64,000 nucleotides of DNA from Carposina sasakii (Eukaryota > Arthropoda > Insecta > Lepidoptera > Carposinidae), in contig CP053150.1 in the NCBI GenBank assembly GCA_014607495.2, forward strand, positions 13,102,495 through 13,166,494. Direction: 5' to 3'. Numbering within the stretch: the stretch's first letter is position 1; every line of letters begins with the position of its first letter. The notes under the pieces were generated by a model, which saw only the letters and a list, made by a program, of their open reading frames with translations, ran no database searches and was not told the origin of the DNA. The position numbers and the translations under genes are program-made. This document shows, in pieces, positions 21,601 to 32,308 of the stretch.

Positions 21601-23497
21601 CGGCGGGAAAAACTGGAAGGGAGCGGGTGTAATTTTCTTGTGAAAATCAAAATTTATTTGTAAATGGCTTGCATGTGTTCGTAAAGCGATTTTTCTGGTT
21701 GATAAGTTATATGGCACGGAATGCAGAAGTCGTGGGTTCGATTCCCATTCGGGTGAAGAATTTTTTCCATTTCTTTATTAATCATTTTAAGTTATATTTC
21801 GTTTACTTGTGATGTGAATCTAGTACGTGTGCATGGTTTTATATGCAGGTAAGCTAAGTAAAGCATTAGGCGAAATACGATCTCTTCATGGGCTCATGTA
21901 AGTTATTTCTGCAATTCTTTTTGTCTGCAATTCTTTTTGATCTTTACTAATTTTACACCCATTCTTGAAGGATTTTCCCGACGTTTCCTTTCATCATCAT
22001 CAATTATCATCCATCATAAATTCAGAAATCATTTACTTAAGACAATGGCTGTATGGGCTTAGTTCCCCTTGCCTTTCCTTCGGGACAAACTAATAAAAAA
22101 AAACAATCGTATTTTGAATTTTTGATAGAATTTTGTAAATTCGGCGGGAAAAGCTGGAAGGGAGCGGGTGTAATTTTCTTGTGAAAATCAAAAAATATTT
22201 GTAAATGGCTTGCATGTGCCTATAAAGTGATGTTTTCTGGTGGATAAGTTGCATTTTGATTACTTGTGATGTGAATCTAGTGCGTGTGCATGGTTTTATA
22301 CGCAAGTAAGCTGAGTAAAACTTTAGCCGGAATACGATCTCTTCATGGGCCCATGTAAGTTGTTTCTGCAATTATTTTTCATTTTGACTAAATTTACACT
22401 TGTTCTTGAGGATTTTCCTGACGTTTCCATTCATCATCATCATTATCATCCCACATATGTTCAGAAATCATTTACTAAAGACAATGGCTCTATGGGCTTA
22501 GTTCCCCTTGCCTTTCTTTCGGGATAAACTAAACAAAAAAAAAACATTTATGTACATACCTACAGGGATTTGGTATCTCCTGCATACATATCTATAAAAA
22601 AAATTCTACTGAAGACTTGGCTATATGGACATAGTTCCCTTTGCCTACCCAGAATGGGTGAAGAAAACAAAAAATATTATTTTACGGCGGGAAAAGCTGG
22701 AAGGGAGCGGGTATAATTTTCTTGTGAAAATCAAAAATTATTTGTAAATGGCTTGCATGTGTCCGTAAAGTGATGTTTTCTGGTAGATAAGTTATATTTT
22801 GTTTACTATTGTGATGTGAATCTAGTGCGTGTGCATGGTTTTATATGCAGGTAAGCCGAGTAAAACTTTAGCCGGATTACGATCTCTTCATGGGCCCAAT
22901 GTAAGTTGTTTCTACAATAATTTTTGATCTTTGACTAATTTTACACTTATATCTAATGGAGGAGTGTTTTTCATAAATTTATCTTTATTTACGCGGAATC
23001 ATAGGCTCGTATGGGCTTCGATTCCCCCCGGGTGAGGAATTTGCCTTTCCATTTCGGGATAAATAAATATAAAAAAAAAATTTTACAGCTAATGTTGGCT
23101 TAAGGATTTTCGGCGGGAAAAGCTGGACGTAATTCCATTCTTGTGAAAATCATATTTGTAATCATGGCTTGCATGTGTCATAAAGTGATGTTTTCTGGTA
23201 GATAAGTTCATTTTGATTACTGAATCTAGTGCGTGGCTGTATACGCAGGTAAGCCGAGTAAACAAAAAAAAAAACATAGCCGGATATACGATCTCTTCAT
23301 ATGTAAGTTGTTTCTAAGCTATAAGAGCTTTTATTGATTTTGACTAACTTTGGCACTTCGCTTCTTGAGGATTTTCCCGACGTTTCCATTCATCATCATC
23401 ATTATCATCCATCATAAATTCAGAAATCATTTACTAAAGACAATGGCTGTATGGGCTTAGTTCCCCTTGCCTTTCCTTCGGGATAAACTAAAGAAAG
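21601..23497 (+). repeat. Tandem array of four roughly 540-bp units
   Basis: Units start at CGGCGGGAAA(A) near 21601, 22142, 22685 and 23111 and share blocks such as TGGCTTGCATGTG, GCGTGTGCATGGTTTTA, TACGATCTCTTCATGGG and GACGTTTCC. Periods are 541, 543 and about 426 bp. Unit 1 carries a SINE; unit 4 is riddled with small deletions. No coding. Confidence 0.8.
21713..21788 (+). mobile_element. 5'-truncated tRNA-derived SINE
   Basis: A 76-bp insertion in the first tandem unit, flanked by AAGTTATAT on both sides (21704-21712 and 21789-21797). It keeps the B-box GGTTCGATTCCC, CGGGTGAAGAA and the T-rich tail, and has lost the A-box. Confidence 0.75.
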
Positions 23498-23658
23498 AAA
23501 GAAAGCATAATGGCTTAGATAAATAGAGAGCAAAGAATATACAACGAGAGTAAGTTATTCTTTGAGATAAATAATCTAAGCCTATATGCATCGATCTACT
23601 AATAGGTATATATATACATATTACCTAGCTCTTTGCCTATATGTAAGAGAAAAGAACA

Positions 23659-25602
23659 ATGACTTTAGTTTTAAGAACAGCGTATAATAAAGCCAAGAAT
23701 AGTATTATTTCTGCAGGTAACAATAAGTCTTTTTTGTCGTACAATCTTCAAAACGTGAGTAGAAGGAATTTTTATGAGGATTGTAATAAACCTGAAGTTT
23801 ATCAGTAGTACTATACTAATTGAAAATGGATACCAAGTACAGGAATTACCAGTTGTCGTTAGGATTTTAAAGAATGTTACAGGTATTGATGAAAAACAAG
23901 CAGAAATTGAGCCACCAAAAAGACCGATACAAGAGTCACAAAATTATCTTTTAATCCAAACAGAATTTGAGCAATGTGTGGATTTAAAAGATGTTTTTTC
24001 GTTACTGACAAAATGTTCAAAGATTACCCCTAATATTGCTCTTGGTGCAATGGAAAGGATCTATTCTTTAGAAAATGAACCTAATTCCATGGGTTTTGAA
24101 ACCAAGGATTTACATATAAATCTAGCTAAAGGTGCGATTATGGATAAACTTTTAAAGGTAGTTATGAAAACAGAAGAAACACAGACAATTTTGAATGTTT
24201 TGAAATCGGTTTCTACTTTTATGGATCCATATAAACATGATTTTTCCTGATGAACTTCTCCTCAGAGTAATTGACAATAAATTAACAATAGAACAACTTT
24301 GCCAATTTTCTACATTTTTAAGTGCAAATTCAGAATGATTCCAAATATTCGGAGACCATTGAGAAACTGTGGGTTGGGTTTTTAGAAAAAGAGAGTGAAA
24401 TAAATGAAGCAAATATTGTGGAAGTATTTAAGTTACTGCCGAATCTGAAGACAACTAAACGGATAATACTTACTTTATTGGAACAAAAATTCTCAGATCT
24501 GTGGTATAAAATTACAATACAGTCTATGCAGGATATACTTGATGTTTTTTTGGCAGAAAAGTATTTGTCATTCCAATCATTTGGTATAGTTGGTAGGTGG
24601 CTACATACTAATATTCATGCTTTTGATGAAGATTCTCTTTTGGATATTATCACTAAATTAACTAGACTTAGATACACTGATGACCAAGTTGAGAAAGCGG
24701 TTGAAAAGTACATGATACAAAAACTTTCAAAAATAGAGAGTTATGTTCTAGTTATTGGCATATTGAATTATTGCATGCAGTTTCATATAAGGAACAACCA
24801 CATTTTGAATAGCTGCAGTAAATACTTTGTTACTAAATGTAATAATGTTCCTCATAGCTTTTTGAAGAACTTTATCAGCCCATTTGGATATTTGAATTTT
24901 GATCCTAAAAATAGTTCTCAGTTTTGGGAACTTGTTAAAGAAATGGTAAATGATAACTTTCCAAAAATGAAAACTGATGATATTTGCACAATACTTCTCT
25001 CTGGTATTTATCTGCAGAAATACCCATTGCAGTTAGCAAACAAATTGTTTAGTTCTGAATACTTGGTTAAGGCTAATGGGCCTGGGGATCTAAAGAAATT
25101 ACATTTAATTGATACAGCACTTACATTAGAATGTCCTGAATATACTGGGCCAATGTTGCCGAGAGACCATTGCTCTACACCAATCACACAAGATGGCAGG
25201 GTGAAGAATATTGTGAGCAAGCTAAAGGAGAATTTTGAGAGTCTAGCCAGTGGCAGCGAGAGAATGTCCACAGGTGTGTTGATACCTAATGTACAGTCCC
25301 ATGAGACATACCTTATTGATGTAATGATACATCCTGCTGGTTTAGGAGCCAATACTTTCAACTGGAGGTCGAAAGTGGGTGAAAATGAGAATGTTGCCAT
25401 ACTAATTCATCTGCCAGATCACTACTGTTCTGACACTGAACAACTAATTGGACCTCAAGTTATGAAAAAGAGGCATTTGATGATTTTGGGGTTAAAAGTT
25501 GTTAGCTTGAAATATTCAGTTCTAAGTCAATTTTATACTACACATAATACTGTAGGGTTAAATAAATATATCATGGATAGTGTCAATGCAGTCAAATTAT
25601 AA
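23659..25602 (+). CDS. FAST kinase domain-containing protein (FASTKD), frameshifted
   Basis: Mitochondrial RNA-processing family. Read in pieces: 23659-~23805 (frame 1, MTLVLRTAYNKAK..., basic and like a mitochondrial presequence), ~23805-24245 (frame 2), 24237-~24338 (frame 3), then 24340-25602 (frame 1) to TAA. Each switch is repaired by removing one base; the second is at a run of five Ts. Together about 640 aa, a usual FASTKD length, in one exon without introns. The C-terminus (AILIHLPDHYC, then KKRHLMILGLKVV and a YSVLSQF tail) fits a RAP domain; the preceding 300 residues fit the FAST_1/FAST_2 region. Which FASTKD member is not clear. The long third piece (about 420 codons) is uninterrupted, so the shifts are either base-calling errors or a young lesion. 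AATAAA at 25733. The 3' half is repeated downstream. Confidence 0.75.
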
Positions 25603-26299
25603 ATATTAAGAGTAATTTATGTTTAATTTATTTGTTTCCATTTTAACAAGTTAAAGTTGAATGAAGTAGGTTTGTTTGATACCATGTTTTTATTAATACT
25701 TTCATTATTTTGATATTGTAACATTGTGATATAATAAATTTTAAGTGATCCCTATTTTGGTATTGTGGGATTTCTTTGGTATGAAGTAAAATATAAACTT
25801 TCATATTGTGATTTGTTGATCAGCTAATTAACTGAGAAACATATATTTTTCTAGTCTTATTGGACTTTGTGTAACTTTTGTGGGATACAAAAGCGATGTA
25901 AACCAGAGGCGGCTCGTGATAATGTTAAATTATTTATAACATACCTACCTATGTACCTATTATAAATAATTTTGTGAACGATTTGCTCCAATGGGATAGT
26001 GATTTACAACGATTGGTCATTTTGCTTTGTTTGATAGTTTTTGCCTGAAAGACTACGAAAGAGGGTGTAACATAAGGGGTATGTGAAGCGAAATGTTAAA
26101 ATAGCTAGTCTTAAGATTGTATGAACATTTTGTTAAGGCTGCAAAATGTATCTATTTCAGATTTGGCTCGTATATATCACGTTGCCATAATGTCATCTTA
26201 GTGGTTATCTGTTTGCAATTCCCACACATTCTTTATTAATAATTTTATAAAGTTAATGTAAGTAATAAATAGCATTGATGATGTCAAAGCAGCTGCATG
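25603..26299. repeat. FASTKD 3' flank and first flank-unit copy
   Basis: Contains the FASTKD 3' UTR and then a gapped copy of a flank unit (marked CCAGAGGCGGCTCGTGAT, then AACATAAGGGGTATGTGAAG from a MITE family C arm, and TTATTAATAATTTTATAA of the SINE tail). The fullest version of the same unit is 28340-29080. Confidence 0.65.
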
Positions 26300-26880
26300 T
26301 TTTGCGACGCTGGGTAATAACTTGTTGAAGAAATGGTAAATGATAACTTTTCAAAAATGAAAACTGATGATATTTTACTTCTCTGTGGTATTTATCTGCA
26401 GAAATACCCATTGCAGTTAGCAAACAAATTGTTTAGTTCCGAATACTTGGTTAAGGCTAATGGGCCTGGGGTTCTAAAGTTGATACAGTATGTCCTGTGG
26501 GCCAATGTTAGCTCTACACCAAAACCTGAGGCGTCTAAGTTGTCCACAGGTGTGTTGATACCTAATGTACATCCCATGAGACATACCACATAGGAGCCTG
26601 CCATACTAATTATCTGCCAGATCACTACTGTTCTTTAATTGGACCTCAAGTTATGAAAAAGAGGCATTTGATGATTTTGGGGTTAAAAGTTGTTAGCTTG
26701 AGAATACATGGATAGTGTCAATGCAGTCAAATTATAAATATTTAATTTAGTAATTTATTTGTTTTAAATGAATTATGTTTGATACCATGTGATATTGTAA
26801 CTGAAGTTAAAGTGTGAATCAGCAATGGTTCTATATTGGATACTTTTGAAATAAATGATTTCTTTCATTATTATTATTAT
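26300..26880 (+). pseudogene. FASTKD 3'-end duplicate 1 (decayed)
   Basis: Matches 24925-25800 but with many small deletions. For example seven bases are lost after GATGATATT, and the middle of the RAP region is missing. It shares with duplicate 2 several substitutions relative to the main gene (CTTTTCAAAA, GTTCCGAATAC, GGGGTTCTAAAG), so both come from one earlier copy. It has no intact frame. Confidence 0.75.
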
Positions 26881-27489
26881 AGTTTTTATTGTATCTATTA
26901 ACCTAACTGTTTCCTTTTACGATTCGCTTCTGCTGTTTGTCATACTCTAAACCAGAGGCGGCTCGTGAATCTTTTGATGGGGGAGATTTTTGAACGATGA
27001 GAAACGCTCCAATGGAAACAATTGATAGTCACAAAGAGATTTACAACGATTGGTGGGGACAATTGATATTGCCTGGAATTTTATTTAACATAAGGGGTAT
27101 GTGAAGCGTGTTAAAATAGCTCACGAGAAAACGAGACCGGATGTTTATTTTTTAAGATTGTATGAACATTCCCGAGTTGTTAAGGACTTCTCATACATTA
27201 CCTGCAAAATGTCAAGAAACCAATCTGTTGTGTTGCGACCAACCGAAATAGATAAAGTTAACATTGTGCTGAGGGATTCAGATTTGGCTGGCTATCGGGA
27301 TGAAGAATAACGTTGCCATTCGTGTCATCCGGTGTCTTAGTGGTTATAGCGGCTGGCACGGTTTGCAGTGGTCGTGGGTTCGATTCCCACACATTCAGTT
27401 AATGTAAGTAATAAATAGCATGCAATGATGATGTCTGATTTATATTCGGTTTTGAATCGCGCTGCATGTTTGGGTGCGATAGGGCTGGG
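26881..27489. repeat. Flank unit, second copy
   Basis: Gapped copy of the 28340-29080 unit, including a MITE C arm and a degenerate SINE (27337-27400, GGTCGTGGGTTCGATTCCC). The open frame at 27101-27310 is repeat sequence. Confidence 0.65.
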
Positions 27490-28260
27490 TAATAACTTGT
27501 TGAAGAAATGGTAAATGATAACTTTTCAAAAATGAAAACTGATGATATTTGCACAATACTTCTCACTTTGCAAGCAAACAAATTGTTTAGTTCCGAATAC
27601 TTGGTTAAGGCTAATGGGCCTGGGGTTCTAAAGAAATTACATTTAATTGATGCACTTACATTAGAATGTCCTGAATATACTGGGCCAATGTTGCCAAGAG
27701 ACCATTGCTCTACACCAATTGGCAGGGTGAAGAATATTGTGAGCAAGCTAAAGGAGAAAAGTCTAGCCAGTGGCAGCGAGAGAATGTCCACAGGTGTGTT
27801 GATACCTAATGTACTCCCATGAGACTACATCCTGCTGGTTTAGGAGCCAATACTCTCAACTGGATCGAAAGTGGGTGAAAATGAGAATGTTGCCATACTA
27901 ATTCATCTGCCAGATCACTACTGTTCTGACACTGAACAACTAATTTCAAGTTATCATTTGATGATTTTGGGGTTAAAAGTTGTTAGCTTGAAATATTCAG
28001 GACTACTGTGTCATGGATAGTGTCAATGCAGTCTATTTGACAATAGTTAATGTAGGTTTGTTTGATACCATGTTTTTATTAATACTTTCATTATTTTGAT
28101 ATTGTAACTTTCCCATTTCTTTGGTATGAAGTAAAATATAAACTTTCATATTGTGATTTGTTGATCAGCATTAAGATAATTAACTGAGAAACATATATTT
28201 TTCTAGTCTTATTGGACTTTGTGTAACTTTTGAAATAAATGATTTCTTTCATTATTATTA
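27490..28260 (+). pseudogene. FASTKD 3'-end duplicate 2 (decayed)
   Basis: Matches 24925-25870 over most of its length, with deletions at different places from duplicate 1 (loss of the TATTTATCTGCAG segment, of a CACAAGA segment, and several in the RAP region). Too short and frameshifted to code for a working product. Confidence 0.75.
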
Positions 28261-28339
28261 TTATAGTTTTTATTGTATCTATTAACCTAACTGTTTCCTT
28301 TTACAAAAGCGATTCGCTTCTGCTGTTTGTCATACTCTA

Positions 28340-29080
28340 AACCAGAGGCGGCTCGTGATATCTTTTGATGGGGGTTCACAAAATTATTTATAACATACCT
28401 ACCTATGTACCTATTATAAATAATTTTGTGAACGATTTGAGAAACGCTCCAATGGAAACAATTGATAGTCACAAAGAGATTTACAACGATTGGTGGGGAC
28501 ATTTTGCCCATTCTCCTTTGTTTGATAGTTTTTGCCTGAAAGACTACAAATTAAAAAGAAAAAACTTAAAAAATTGCTCTGGTCTATTTTATACAGGGTG
28601 TAACATAAGGGGTATGTGAAGCGAAATGTTAAAATAGCTCACGAGAAAACGAGACTATCGGATGTTTATTTTTTAAGATTGTATGAACATTCCCGAGTTG
28701 TTAAGGACTTCTCATACATTACCTGCAAAATGTCAAGAAACCAATCTGTTGTGTTGCGACCAACCGAAATAGATAAAGTTAACATTGTGCTGAGGGATTC
28801 AGATTTGGCTAGCGTATAGCTATCGGGATGAAGAATAACGTTGCCAATATGTAATTTAGAAAAAGAGATGGTATAATTCGTCATCCGAGTAATTGACCCG
28901 GTGTCTTAGTGGTTATAGCGGCTGGCACGGTTTGCAGTGGTCGTGGGTTCGATTCCCACACATTCTTTATTAATAATTTTATAAAGTTAATGTAAGTAAT
29001 AAATAGCATGCAATGATGATGTCTGATTTATATTCGGTTTTGAGCATCGCGCTGCATGTTTGGGTTCGACTAGGGCTGGG
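28340..29080. repeat. Flank unit, fullest copy, with MITE C arm and SINE
   Basis: Least-gapped copy of the flank unit. It contains half a family C MITE (from ACAGGGTGTAACATAAGGGG at 28593), a leader shared with 6940-7003 in reverse, and a tRNA-like SINE (28885-28985) with GACCCGGTGTCTTAGTGG and GGTTCGATTCCC. Open frames at 28365-28619 and 28616-28819 fall inside this repeat and recur in the gapped copies, so they are not taken as genes. Confidence 0.65.
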
Positions 29081-29109
29081 TAATATGGGACACCTGTATT
29101 TATAACATG

Positions 29110-29281
29110 CTGCTGAAATCCTGAAATCCGGGGTAAATACATTTTCCCGGGGTAAAAAGTAGGTACTAGCCTTTATGTTAAGTGGGACCTGTCACAATAT
29201 ATTCCTAAATACTGCACCAGTTCATCCGTTTCTGAGATTAGCGTGCACAAACGTCGATCCGTTACAATTTTATTATATGGG
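29110..29281 (+). repeat. Interspersed repeat, CTAGTGGACGCC family, 5'-truncated
   Basis: Keeps the AAGTGGGACCTGTCAC and GATCCGTTAC blocks and abuts a family C MITE. Confidence 0.65.
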
Positions 29282-29283
29282 TA

Positions 29284-29527
29284 ACAGGGTGTATCAAAAG
29301 GGTATGTTAAGCGATAAAGAACCAATACCAAAATTTAATACTTGAAATCATCTGTTTATTTAAAAAAATTGTAGGTATGAACATTCCTGAGTTGTTTAGG
29401 AATTCTCGATACTATCTGGAATAATAAAAATGGGACTTCGAGTCTGAAATTTTGTGGATGGGTTCCTTTTAGTGGGCTAATACATACAGAGTTGTTCGCT
29501 TAACATACCCCTTTTGTTACACCCTGT
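29284..29527. mobile_element. MITE family C
   Basis: Diverged palindromic copy with ends ACAGGGTGTATCAAAAGGGT and TTTTGTTACACCCTGT. Confidence 0.75.
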
Positions 29528-30241
29528 AGATTTTCTAAAAGCTTTGTTAAGATAAGGTTGAGAGGATTATTATGGCATCCTTTGTTAAAAAGTGATGTGC
29601 CCATAAAGGTGTTTGGGTTTGTCTGTCTGTCAAACTAAGTTTTTGATTCGAAACAAACAAATCTATTGATTCGAACTGAGTTTCTCTACTAAGTATTTAA
29701 ATCTTCTGTACCTAAGTACAGTTACCTACGTAAATTGCATTGTTTTAAAGTTTCATCTGAAGAATATGGGTCCAACTTTCTAACGAGAGGTTTTATCACA
29801 GGTATGCTTTCACTTGGCTTCCAATCTTGGATTTATTTGAGATTTTAAGTCATTAACCATTATTGAGGTGGATAATAATAATAATTAAGTAGGTACCTAC
29901 CTTTGGTGATGTACAGAAATAGCAGTACCTAGATATTTATCTCGTTATCACTCAATAGTTGTTTTATTAAAACTGTTTCAACACCTGTCTGGTTAATATA
30001 CCTCTGTTGGATATCGTAGAAGATAGTGTGGTGCTAATGTGTCTTGATATTAGTGGTCCCTTTAGCTATGCCGATAAAGCATCTAACAATATGTAACATA
30101 GGGCCTCTAATATCAAGTTCGACCATGTCATATTCTTGTGTAGGTATTAATCATGTATTAATCGAAAGACCATAGAGAAGTTGAGAGATACACATAGAGT
30201 TTGATAATTGCTAAGAAATGACCTTATAACCAATTATCCAA
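29528..30241. other. Intergenic, nothing recognised
   Basis: AT-rich DNA without repeat families or coding frames that I can support. Confidence 0.4.
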
Positions 30242-30575
30242 GATGGCAAACAAATCACATTAACTAAAAATTCAAATCTAAAACGTTAGATTTCAAGACA
30301 TATCTACATTATATTGAAGTATTAGCTGAAGAAAGTAAACAAGACGTTGAAGAAATGAAAGAAAAGCTAGCAAAATGTTGTATACCAGGAACAGCTGGAA
30401 CAACTACTGCTGATAAATCAGGTGTTGTAGAATGGATGACACGATACATCTAAATACCTAAACAGGGACGCATAAGGAACGTTTTGATGAGGCAGAAAAG
30501 GGTAAAGGAAAAAGTGGAAGGGAAGATCAACAGGACACCACCGGTTATGTTCAAGGTTATAAAAACAAAGATACG
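30242..30575 (+). pseudogene. TPPP (p25-alpha) processed pseudogene
   Basis: Follows the intronless TPPP ORF at 41731-42213 block by block: GGCAAACAAATCACATTAAC, AAAACGTTAGAT, GAAAGCTAGCAAAATG, CAGGAACAGCTGGAAC, ACATCTAAATAC, AAAGGAAAAAGTGGAAGGGA, GGTTATAAAAACAAAGATAC. About 95 bp are deleted between the first two blocks, and several stops and shifts interrupt the frame. No introns are present. It is clearly dead. Confidence 0.8.
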
Positions 30576-31321
30576 TTTCTATTTGCGAGCGAAAAGTTGT
30601 TAGAAAAATATGAAGAACTTGGATATTACCTACCTACAAGCAGATCCGGGTATTGAGTACCTATCTACTGCCATAACCCCAACCATGTGCTCAAAAATGT
30701 AGGTAGGTACCTACGGATCTACGAGTATTGCAATAAATTACTTATTTATTTTTATTTCCATACAGATGACGTATACTATACAATTTAGAGTTCTTCATAG
30801 TTGTCTATTTTGCGAGTTGCCTAGGTACCTACCTATAGGTGCATACAGGGTGTTTGTGACAGCCATACACATACTTACAATATTAATAATTTAAATTAAA
30901 CACAAAAAGTTTTATCTATAATTTATTTCATTATACTCATAACATCTTTGTCTTAAATTAAGTCACTGGCTAGTCACTAGAATTTTTATTTGAATATTCA
31001 GATACTTTCTTAATTAACTTATTCGAAAGAAACAATTTCTGGTCATAATAATCGATACAATATGGCATGGTATATGTATTTTGATAGAGGCTTAAAAATC
31101 TTCCAATGGTAAGTTCAACAATAGAAAAAAATGAACACTGGTCGAACTTATGGCAAAAATACATACTTAAAAATATTTATCTTCAAACCAATCCTAAGGG
31201 GCACACCAATATCTTATGGCAAACGGATACCTACTAAAGGATAATAATAGCCTCGACACAAAATAGTAGTCATAATGGTTAGGAAACAAACACGGAAAAC
31301 TTTGAGTTTAACTCAAGTCAG

Positions 31322-31530
31322 AATGGCTGATGGATACAAATGGGGCTCGGGTGGTTGGCAGCTTCGGGGTAAAGAGTGTCTCTACAGTTGCGACATCACA
31401 GATACAGTACGGCATAGACGCTAACCACATCACCTTCGTAGACAAACCCGTAGCCAGAAATGACTATATATATACATTTATCGCCATAATGGTGTATCAC
31501 AGCAACTCTAGCCTGAATATCAAATTGTAA
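31322..31530 (+). CDS. Unidentified coding-like exon
   Basis: A frame following an AG acceptor-like site at 31321 reads WLMDTNGARVVGSFGV and then STVATSQIQYGIDANH; its codons end mostly in G or C, unlike the surrounding AT-rich DNA. I do not recognise a family. The 3' end after about 31460 (ARND) is low-complexity and probably past a donor. It could also be a piece of a decayed retrocopy. Confidence 0.2.
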
Positions 31531-32188
31531 AGAATGTGTTTACGCTGCCTCACAGCCTAAAATCTAGTATAGGTAGATATTCTCATATTATTAAAATTTA
31601 CTTGAAACTCCACTGAGTCAATTACATACATTGGCGTCGAATAAGGCTAAATGTAGGTACGACTGAAATTACGAACACGATTTAAAATCTATTAGAGTGG
31701 AAACTATGTGCACTTCTCATGATTTAAACTATTATAAAGTATTTATTAATGTGACAACTCTAACACACAGTTAACTCTCGAGTTATTTATAATTAGGTAC
31801 ATTACCGTAGTATAGTATTATTACCTAAAGTATGAAAGAATTTACTTGTATGTATAGCAGCAGAGTATCCTAAAATTAGTATTGCCACCGTGTCAATGAG
31901 ATAATGAGGTTTGGCACATTTTAGATGTTTTTGAATAAGTAGGTAATATTAATAAGTTTGTTTTATATATTTAGCACAACATATGCATTTATGCATGCCT
32001 TGGGCATATTATTATTGAAGAATTTAAACCAATTGAATAACATATCGTTTCAAACGTTTCATATAATTTTGTTAAAATATAATATGTTTATACATATTAT
32101 TAAATTACAAATAAATTTTATATTTAAATACCTATTGATAGGCATAAATAGAATTAAATATATTTCTATGTAATACATAATAAATATA

Positions 32189-32308
32189 ATGTGTTTGGAA
32201 AATGAAGATATGTTAACTACTGATGGTTTCGGTGAATATAATTGTATCACCGGAGACGGAGAGAGTCCTCTTGTACTTTTAACTTCACGAGGAATAGATA
32301 ATATTTAG
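32189..32308 (+). CDS. Unidentified small ORF or terminal exon
   Basis: 39 codons from ATG to TAG, reading MCLENEDMLTTDGFGEYN and then GDGESPLVLLTSRGIDNI at the end. The amino-acid makeup looks coding, but no domain is recognised. It might be the last exon of the same unseen gene as 31322-31530. Equally it could be chance. Confidence 0.2.
   Translation: MCLENEDMLTTDGFGEYNCITGDGESPLVLLTSRGIDNI

Noticed and set aside
25008..25400. Minus-strand frame of 130 codons
   Set aside because: Shadow of the FASTKD coding region; it recurs in the decayed copies only because they share the sequence.
28616..28819. Open frame starting KRNVKIAHEKTR (also at 27101)
   Set aside because: Begins inside a MITE family C end and continues in the tandem flank unit; no homology to a protein family and no conserved start.
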